DNA from: Tricholoma matsutake | Lineage: Eukaryota > Basidiomycota > Agaricomycetes > Agaricales > Tricholomataceae | Direction: 5' to 3' | Assembly (NCBI GenBank): GCA_026075535.2 | Contig: AP026547.1 | Span: forward strand, 7,068,001 to 7,132,000 | DNA: 64,000 nucleotides | Shown: positions 57,197 through 64,000 of the stretch, piece by piece | Position numbering within the stretch: the stretch's first letter is position 1 | Layout: every line of letters begins with the position of its first letter | Notes under the pieces: generated by a model | Databases searched by the model: none | What the model was told of the DNA's origin: nothing | What the model saw: the letters and a program-made list of their open reading frames with translations, nothing else | Translations under genes and position numbers: made by a program

Positions 57197-59270
57197 TCAT
57201 GGGGACGTGTGAATTTGGGTGTGTGTCGGGGTGAGGGTGAGGGTAAGGGTGAGTGTGGGTGAGAAGGGTGAGAAGGAGGAGGGAGCGAAGGAGGGTAACA
57301 CCCCCTGTACGCTATACGGATACACCGGCTCCGGCCTACGAGCAGCCTCAAGATACAAATAATCCACCCCCTCCACACTCCTCATCGCAGCACCAGAAGA
57401 AGTCGTCCCCGCATCACCAAGATGATCTGCCGATCGTTTATCGCGCGGGGATGATTCGATAGCAGGTTCCTGTAGGTTGAATTTAGACCCGCGGAGGAGC
57501 TCGAGGGCACGCGCTGCGCACGGCCAGACGACTTGCATTGTGCGGAGGGATTCCATGCATTTGGAGAGTCCGATGCGGGCTTGGGGGTCTGTTGGGTGGG
57601 CGATTACTGGTGGGGGGTGGTGGTGTTGGTGAGTCGGGGTGAAGGGATCGAGAGACGGGAGCTCACAAATGGTAATATGCATAATACTAGCCGTGAATAT
57701 ATAATAACACAAAAACACCGAACATCGACCGAGGGTGTAGGTATCTGAGTACGACAAAGCTTTTGACGAAGAACATAGATCAGCCGTCCGTCAGAGGAGG
57801 GACACGTAAAAAACGTGATGTGGTTAGCGGCACCGGCACACAGCTCGTAGCTCTTCTCCGAAGATTTCCACGCTTCGCCTTCGTTTGGGTCTTCGTTCCT
57901 AATATGCAAGCCCCGTTCACAATTCAAAAACAAAAAGAGAAAAAACAACAAAAAAAAGACACACCGATTATACCGCGGATCGTACATCTCATGCCTAATA
58001 CTACACACCCACACCCACACCAATCAGCACAATCCCGATAAGCACCACGCACAAAGGCCGATGAAGCAACAACATCGCACACCAATACTGTATATGCAGC
58101 ATCAGTATATGCGGCGGCGGCACAGGCCGTTTCGTCGACCCACCGGTTCAAAACGGAAGTGCTGAGGGAGCTCAATGTACCATTTGGAGAGGAGGAGGGC
58201 GCTTTCGGTGTGTCGGTTTGGGACGGTGTGCACGGCGTAGATCGCTTGAACTATTTTGCCGAGGATGCCCGCTAGGTGGTGAGGGTTGGTGTTAGGAGGA
58301 AGGACCGATGCCAAACGTTATTGAGATTCCGCCGCTCTACTTCATCCCATAGTTGGCCAGGGTGCGACCATCGTGGAGAGGCGAGCATCCCATCGAGGAT
58401 CTACGTGGGGAAGCAGGAAGGCCATCTCGATAAGTGGCAGGATATGGCTGGGGCCGCACCTCTCTGTGCATTATGTCCACATTGAAGGTGCCTTGCCCTC
58501 CAAGGGCAATACGTTTGCTATGTCGTGGTAGGTCATTATTACTAGATCATACAAATAAACACGATTTAAGCACGTACGTGCCGTTCATGTACCCTGTTGG
58601 GTTTTCTCCATTCCTGATCAAACTCTGCCCAGTCTGCGTTCGTTGAGGCTTTCGACAAGAACGAGGTGGGGAGGGTAGAAGGAGAAAACGTGCATAGGAC
58701 GGCGGAGGCGTTGAAGCATGAGATGATGTGCCCGGGCACTTATAGTTTATCGACATGATAACAAGCTGACGGCCAATCTTCCATCTCCTCTGGCTTTATA
58801 AACCAAGGAGCCGAACAAAAACAAAATGAAAAAGTCAGCACACCAACTCTGCAAACCACAAATAACGAACGACCAACATCATTCTCCGCAGGCAACCTAG
58901 CATCGAAATCTGTCTCAAAAATCATCAACGGCCTCCCAATATACGTCGACACATACTTATTCATAATAACACAAGCGTACCAAATCCTTTTCCTCTCTTC
59001 TTCCAGCTCCCACATGCTAAACAACATCCGACCAAGCTCTTCCCGATCCCACCCGTTCGCACCCCGGTGCATCCCCAAATCCTGGGCCATACCTATAGCA
59101 TATCAACATACGTCCACGCCTGCGCCATAGCGCCGATACCAATCTCCCGGTATCCGAGGAGTAGGGCTTGCATGTTGCGGGACGGGAGGTTGCAAGCGGG
59201 CGGTAAGAGCGTACATTGTGAGAAGGAGGGCGGGGACGCGGTGCCTGGTGTATGTATCGTGCGGATAAAC
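57197..59270 (-). pseudogene. Fungal-specific transcription factor (PF04082 type), 5'-truncated and decayed
   Basis: The minus strand reads PALLLTMYALTARL (about 59225-59185), then in another frame NMQALLLGYREIGIGAMAQA and, after a shift at a TAG near 59095, MAQDLGMHRG, KRIWYACVIMNKYVSTYIGR and DFDARLP. Later exons give GHIISCFNASAVL, GILGKIVQAIYAVHTVPNRH, WYIELPQHFRFEP, LHIQYWCAMLLLHRP, KSYELCAGAANHIT and YYIFTASIMHIT, RIGLSKCMESLRTMQVVWPC. This is the order of the fungal-specific regulatory domain of Zn2Cys6 activators. No Zn2Cys6 DNA-binding region is visible before the NACHT gene starts at 59419 on the other strand, and frame shifts occur. The extreme C-terminus (to about 56770) is uncertain. 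Confidence 0.65.
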
Positions 59271-59418
59271 AAATGCGGAGTATACATTACTTAGCCGGTG
59301 CCAGTTCCTTCGTGACGCTTACATACAAGCGCAGAGTAACGCTTCGATCTCACTCATAAGAAAGGCTAGCTTATTCTCTAAATACCTCGACAGGTGCTGA
59401 GACTGACTCTCGTCCAGA

Positions 59419-60865
59419 ATGACTTTTTTTCATGGGGCCAGAGGAGTGCATGTGTCTGGGGGTCAGTTCACCGGCATCGGGGGGGATCAGAACTCGATCA
59501 ACTACTACACCAACAGCTGTGAGTACTAGCTCATATGGTTACTTATCCTTATCTTTCTAATACCACTTGGAACCAGTGTCCATTTTTGACCTCTTGAAGA
59601 CACACACGGCCCTCAACGCTGCTTATAACTCTAGGGAACGTGAATCGGAGCATGCATCCATCTGTCAAGAGGGCACACGCGAGAGTGTCCTAAGAAAGAT
59701 ATCGGCATGGTGCGGGGGAAATACCGGCTATCCGGTGTGCTGGCTTGAGGGACCTGCTGGCTCGGGAAAGTCTACAATCGCACATACCATCGCAAAACAG
59801 TGTGATGATGATAATCGGCTTGCCTTTAGTTTTTTCTTCTCAAGAGGCAAGGACGATCGCAGCGATACGACCAAGTTTGTCCCATCATTTGCATACCAGC
59901 TTGCCAAATCCATTCCTGCGATACAACCGTCAATGCGGCATGCTTTAGCTGATGATCCCTCTGCTCCTTATTTGTGTTTGCGCGATCAGATCGAAAAGCT
60001 CATCCTCTGTCCCTTCCTTACCATTCCAGGACACATCCAGCCCAAGATCGTCGTTATCGATGGCATCGATGAGAGTAGCGATGATGATCTTATACAGGAG
60101 CTCATCCGGCTTCTTGTGGATGCCATGAATCACCTCCCCTTTCAATTCCTCTTTACCAGCCGGCCTGAGCATCATATCCAACATACATTTGAAACCTCCT
60201 TGATCAAACGGAACACTAATTTTCTCTCGCTTCGTGACTTCCGTGCTGACACTGATGTTCGGAAATACTTAAAAGGGCACCTTGCAGAAATACGTGATCA
60301 AAATGATGACGTTATGCGAGATGTGGTGCGTCCTTGGCCATCAGATGAAGAACTCGACAAGCTGGTCCACCAATCAGATGGTTTATTCATCTATGTGTCA
60401 ACACTTGTCAAATTCATAGCCGACAAGACAGAATTTCCACAAGAAAGACTTCAGACAGCCATGATGACACATAGTGGTGTTGATCCACTTTATCATCAGG
60501 TTCTATCCACAGCTCGAAAGTTCAGGCACTCGGAACGAGTGATTTGTGCCATCATATACTGCCAACACCCTCTTACCATCAGGGCACTGGGACAGCTCCT
60601 ACAGGTACAACCTGGCCTTATTTGCCTAGCATTGTGTGGATGCCAGTCTGTTTTTGTGGTTCCTGATACTGATCAGGAGTTGGTTCACCCATATCATGCA
60701 TCACTAAGAGACTTTCTCACAGATTGTAACTGGGCAGGGGAACACTTTTTTGATCCCAAAGTGTACCATGTCTCTATTCTGTTTGACTGTTTGCAGTGGA
60801 TTGAGAATTATAAAGGTGGTGAACATCTACTCTATGCCTACAAAAACTGTGAATGCCATATGTGA
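59419..60865 (+). CDS. NACHT-domain protein (fungal NLR-like), short
   Basis: STAND-class NTPase of the kind that mediates non-self or incompatibility responses in fungi. Exon 1 (59419-59518) encodes MTFFHGARGVHVSGGQF and DQNSINYY, an N-terminal lead common in basidiomycete NACHT proteins. A 58-nt intron (59519-59576) follows. Exon 2 gives SIFDLLKTHTALNAAYNSR, the Walker A loop WLEGPAGSGKSTIAHTIAK, FSFFFSRGKDDRSDTTKFVP, the Walker B region KIVVIDGIDES, FQFLFTSRPEHHIQ and later NACHT-associated HPYHASLRDFLTD. The stop at 60863-60865 comes right after YAYKNCECHM, where relatives continue into WD40, TPR or ankyrin repeats. It is either a short form or truncated. No internal damage before that point. 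Confidence 0.8.
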
Positions 60866-61490
60866 TGTAGTCATGCTCATGATGAAGATGGAGCAGCAGT
60901 GGATAAAATTTTGGATGTATGGATTAGAGGATTTTCATGGTGTGGGTGCCATGTGTACAGATTGTGAATCAGTGGTGGCAAGAATGACAGTTAAGTCTTT
61001 TTGTGGAAAATTTGGTGTATCTATTAATGTATGTTGGGTAAAGGAGATGCCTGTTCAATGGAGAGATGTAATAGGAAGCTTCAATCAAATACTGGATGTG
61101 GTACAGGTAAATGAGCAATTATGAACATTGAAGCATTCTTGTTGATCTTGTTATGATACTTAGAAAGTAGGTGCAGTTCTGTCTTGGCAGAACTTGGCTT
61201 AATATATTATTTTTCATATTTGCATTAGCTGGTATGTGGACAAGTATGGTATGGATGCATAGCTGACAACTGATTCTGCTTCTTAGAGGGTAAGCCATTA
61301 AATATAATTGATGGAAGATTGAATTGAAATATAGTAAATGGGGCCATGGTACAGAGGGTGAGCATATTTCATGGATATAATAGAGAAAGCACTTGATGAT
61401 AATCATGTGGCATCTGTTGTTAGAAAGTAAGTGATTCTGTTTGGCATGTGCAGGACCTCTTGCTGATGGTCTTGTGGCATCTGCCTGTCT
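60866..61490 (+). pseudogene. Possible decayed continuation of the NACHT gene
   Basis: Just after the stop another frame reads HAHDEDGAAVDKILDVWI, which resembles the post-NACHT segment of relatives, and then coherence is lost. A 60750-61124 frame is open but overlaps the NACHT exon. No sensor repeats are recognisable. Confidence 0.3.
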
Positions 61491-61499
61491 TTAGTATGT

Positions 61500-61640
61500 A
61501 GGGACTGCCATGGATGGCCATGATCCAGATGACCATCTGTGGATACCATATATGGATGGATGGCAATGGATATGGATATCACATGGGTGGTATCCATGGA
61601 TGAATGGATGGTTACTATAAATATATGAGTAAATATGGAT
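61500..61640. repeat. ATGGAT-type microsatellite
   Basis: 'catggatggccatgatccag' and 'tggatggatggcaatggata' style units of TGGAT/ATGGAT repeat through about 61505-61615. Confidence 0.7.
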
Positions 61641-62280
61641 AAGGAATGATACAGTGGGTAATGCCGGATAATCTCATCACAGGTACAGGTTTGGGATTGT
61701 ACCCTTTGTTACAGGTATCACAGGTACTGGCACCTGACCTTCCCACAATACAAGCCTAAGAAATGTGAGGCATCCTGTGTCTGCCTCACTATTCCTAGGC
61801 TTGATTGCATCAAAACCCTACCAGTTCTCATGCCAATCACCACCCGATCACCGTCTCCTACAGTTGATCAACATGTGCCACAGCCTCGGCTAGTGTTGTG
61901 CTCATCATCCCTGCATGCTATTCCACTCATTCCTGGCCCTTTTCCCTTCACTTTTTTTTGGTAGGTTTACAAGTCCTTAATGGAGTTGAGACTCATTCTT
62001 CAAAACTGGAATCAATGAAAAATTCAGTGTGACCATTTTTCCATGTCTGTTTTCCCCATGGTCAGTAATTTTCAGCAATGTGGAAGGAAGCTGGAGCTTC
62101 CAACACTCAAGGGAATGAGGACATGTTAGGAACTTAGTATATTCGGAGGGAAGAACTAAGATACAGTACAACTATTCAAAGTATAGACTATATACTACTA
62201 GAATAACATGTGATAAATTGGGTTGCATGTGATATTGTTGTGCTGATGTAAGAGGAACTCTTACACTCTCTCATACTCCA
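61641..62280. other. No recognised gene
   Basis: Short 'acaggtacaggt / acaggtatcacaggtactgg' words near 61680-61730 look repetitive. No coding evidence. Confidence 0.35.
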
Positions 62281-62399
62281 AAAAAAATGACCAGGGGGCT
62301 TGGAAAGTGACTGGGGGGCTTGAATCAACAAGTCACAGGCACACTTTACATGTTGGTGAAAACATTGAGTTGCCTGGTAGTGGACTGATGATGACAGTG

Positions 62400-62680
62400 G
62401 GTGATGATGGTGGGCATCGAGGACAGGGGGCAGTGACGAGGGACATGGGCATGGACATGGATGGGCACGTGGACTTGGACAGGGCAGTGGATGTGGATAT
62501 GGACCTCGGGGTAGCCATGGACCTGGACAGGGAACAGTGATGAGGACAGGGAATGGTGGCATGGGCAGGACAGTGGCGAGGACAGGACAGTGGTGAGGGC
62601 AGGTAAGAACGAGGACAGGCAAAGGATGAGACAGGGCAAGGACAGGCGAGGACAAGGATGGGCATTGGTCATGTGGGTGT
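62400..62680. repeat. Purine-rich minisatellite (GGACAGG-type units)
   Basis: Degenerate units such as 'ggacagg', 'gacatggacatgg' and 'gaggacaggac' repeat through the block and create Pro/Cys/Ser-rich open frames in all three minus-strand frames. I treat these frames as artefacts. Confidence 0.75.
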
Positions 62681-62729
62681 TGTGATGCACCAAGGAGCAA
62701 ACTCTGTCAGTTTTCAGTTGTGACCTGTG

Positions 62730-64000
62730 GTCCAGAGTGGGGGAGAGCAGGGGATACAGCTGTCATTGACAAACACATCGACGATGATGTGGCAGAGCTG
62801 GTGGATGTGTGAGGTGTTGTGGTGGGCTCGTGGTGTGGAACGAGGAGCTGGGAATCGAGCAGGGAGGGACTGGGAGGTGTAGGGGGTTGTAGCAGTCATC
62901 ATTGGAGATGGTGGGGCCAGCAGGAGTCATCTGTTGAGCAGATGGCGCATGAGCATGTAACACCATTTCCTGGGCTGTAGATGGGCTCCATGCGTTGTTT
63001 AGGGCTTGCTGGGGGGGTACCTGCAGTGGTGGTGGTCATCTGGGTGCTAGACACGTCCGTAGTCGTCATTTTTGGGCCAGTTGCAGCTGGGTTTGTTGCC
63101 GTTGTCTGCTGTGATGTGGCAGCAGCAGTGGCTGGCTTAGGACGTGAATGGAAAGGCTGGGGACTTGACTAAGGTGCTATGGGTCGTCTTGGCAGTGTAT
63201 GCCGTCGTTTTTGAGGTGTTGGGAGCAGGTTTGGAGCAGGGGATGGGGTAGTGGTGATTGTCGACAATGTTCGCATTGTTGATGGGGGCTGTGTGTGCAT
63301 TGTCAGCAGTGTGGTTGTGTAGTCACTTGCAGGTGGTTGTGGTAGTAGTCGATGATGTTGGTAACAGTGATCGACGCTTCCTCCGATGATCTCACAAGTG
63401 TAGTGGTGCTGACAGCCAGACCTCTGTGCCTAGCTGGGGAGAAGAAGTGGTTGAGGCGGTGGGAGTTACGGATGCGACAGTTGAAGATGAGGGCGGGGGG
63501 CGTGGTTGTAGAGGGTGTGGATGTGGTGCTCGAAGACAAAGAGGTCGAAGACATCGTAGTGGAAGTTGAAGTTGTGCTAACACTGGACGTGGCAGTGGGA
63601 CAGTGGCAGGTCGAACACCAGTGGCCAAAGTGAAACAAGGCTGAGGGGGGCCAAAAAGAGAAAGGAGGGTAGAGGAGAGTCGGCATCGGTGAAATGAGAC
63701 ACAGGGGGGTCCTAAGACATGGGGTGAGGGGTGGGAAGAGGTGGCTGCCAGTGAAACGGAGTGGGGCAGGGTAGGTTGTTGAGCCATCATTGATGAACAT
63801 GTCGTTGATGACGTGGTAGGCCATGTGGATGGGTGTGGCATTTTTGTGGGCTGGTGGTGCATAACGAAGGCAAGGGGGGCAAGCAGGGTGGGACTGGAAG
63901 GCATGGAGAGTGATCTGGATGGTCGTTGGGATTGGTCTGGCCTGTGGGGTTCGTCTGCCGAGCAGACAATGCATTCAGATTACAGTTCCGTTTGCTGGGC
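62730..64000. repeat. About 1025-bp direct duplication running off the window
   Basis: 62764-62960 and 63789-63985 are diverged copies ('cattga-aaca---cg--gatga-gtgg', 'tgtggtgggct-gtggtg', 'agcag-gtgggactgg'). On the minus strand both copies keep similar frames: LPVPPCSIPSSSFHTTSPP against LPVPPCLPPLPSLCTTSPQ. Low-complexity G/T-rich sequence separates them. It may be a repetitive-protein gene or satellite; the second copy reaches the window end. Confidence 0.5.

Noticed and set aside
62188..62700. Pro/Cys-rich minus-strand frames up to 170 codons
   Set aside because: Open in all three frames because of the GGACAGG minisatellite; no start context or domain.
1..64000. CRISPR arrays, prokaryotic operons, ribosome-binding sites, rRNA genes
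   Set aside because: None seen; the window is intron-rich nuclear fungal DNA, and the only tRNA-like signals are the two SINE candidates.

Overview
The window reads as nuclear DNA of an agaricomycete (mushroom-forming basidiomycete). Introns are many, short (about 45-60 nt) and GT-AG. The recognisable host genes (TMA46, CWC2 and NPR3 orthologues) have fungal architecture. The repeats belong to families typical of these fungi: KDZ/Plavaka transposons, hAT elements, a Tad-like LINE and a pogo/Fot1 transposase.

1-13.9 kb is a graveyard of nested mobile elements. A pogo-type transposase relic is split by a non-autonomous hAT-like element. A second element with the same ends sits in a decayed hAT transposase next to a KDZ fragment, and a LINE relic is split by a third short inverted-repeat element. 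Next come satellite-like repeats, a DUF6698 relic and a divergently oriented zinc-finger-like gene, with five TGASTC-A type bZIP sites between them.

13.9-34.7 kb is the most interesting part. Collinear inverted arms (about 13.9-15.5 kb and 33.4-34.7 kb) enclose a mirror-symmetric gene set that is transcribed outward from about 26 kb. Leftward run a 207-aa unknown protein, a JmjC-type oxygenase, an OTT_1508-like nucleic-acid deaminase and a TET/JBP dioxygenase. Rightward run a conserved agaricomycete protein of unknown function, a KDZ transposase and a second TET/JBP fragment. I read this as a decayed KDZ/TET mobile element carrying DNA- and chromatin-modifying cargo. The transposase and TET are broken. 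The deaminase and the 207-aa gene look open.

34.7-41.5 kb again holds repeats and relics (two tRNA-like SINE candidates, 169-bp and 104-bp tandem arrays, KDZ and hAT pieces, a PHD-like fragment) plus one small intact three-exon gene.

41.6-47.1 kb is conserved housekeeping sequence: TMA46/ZC3H15-like, CWC2 (tail to tail with it) and NPR3 (head to head with CWC2). 47.3-55.4 kb holds metabolic genes, some broken: two decayed epimerase copies, an MBOAT wax-synthase-like acyltransferase, a broken methyltransferase and an apparently complete flavin monooxygenase. 57.2-59.3 kb is a decayed fungal-specific transcription factor that abuts a NACHT (NLR-like) gene at 59.4-60.9 kb. The right end is low-complexity and duplicated sequence.

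All family names rest on reading translated sequence by eye; no database search was run.
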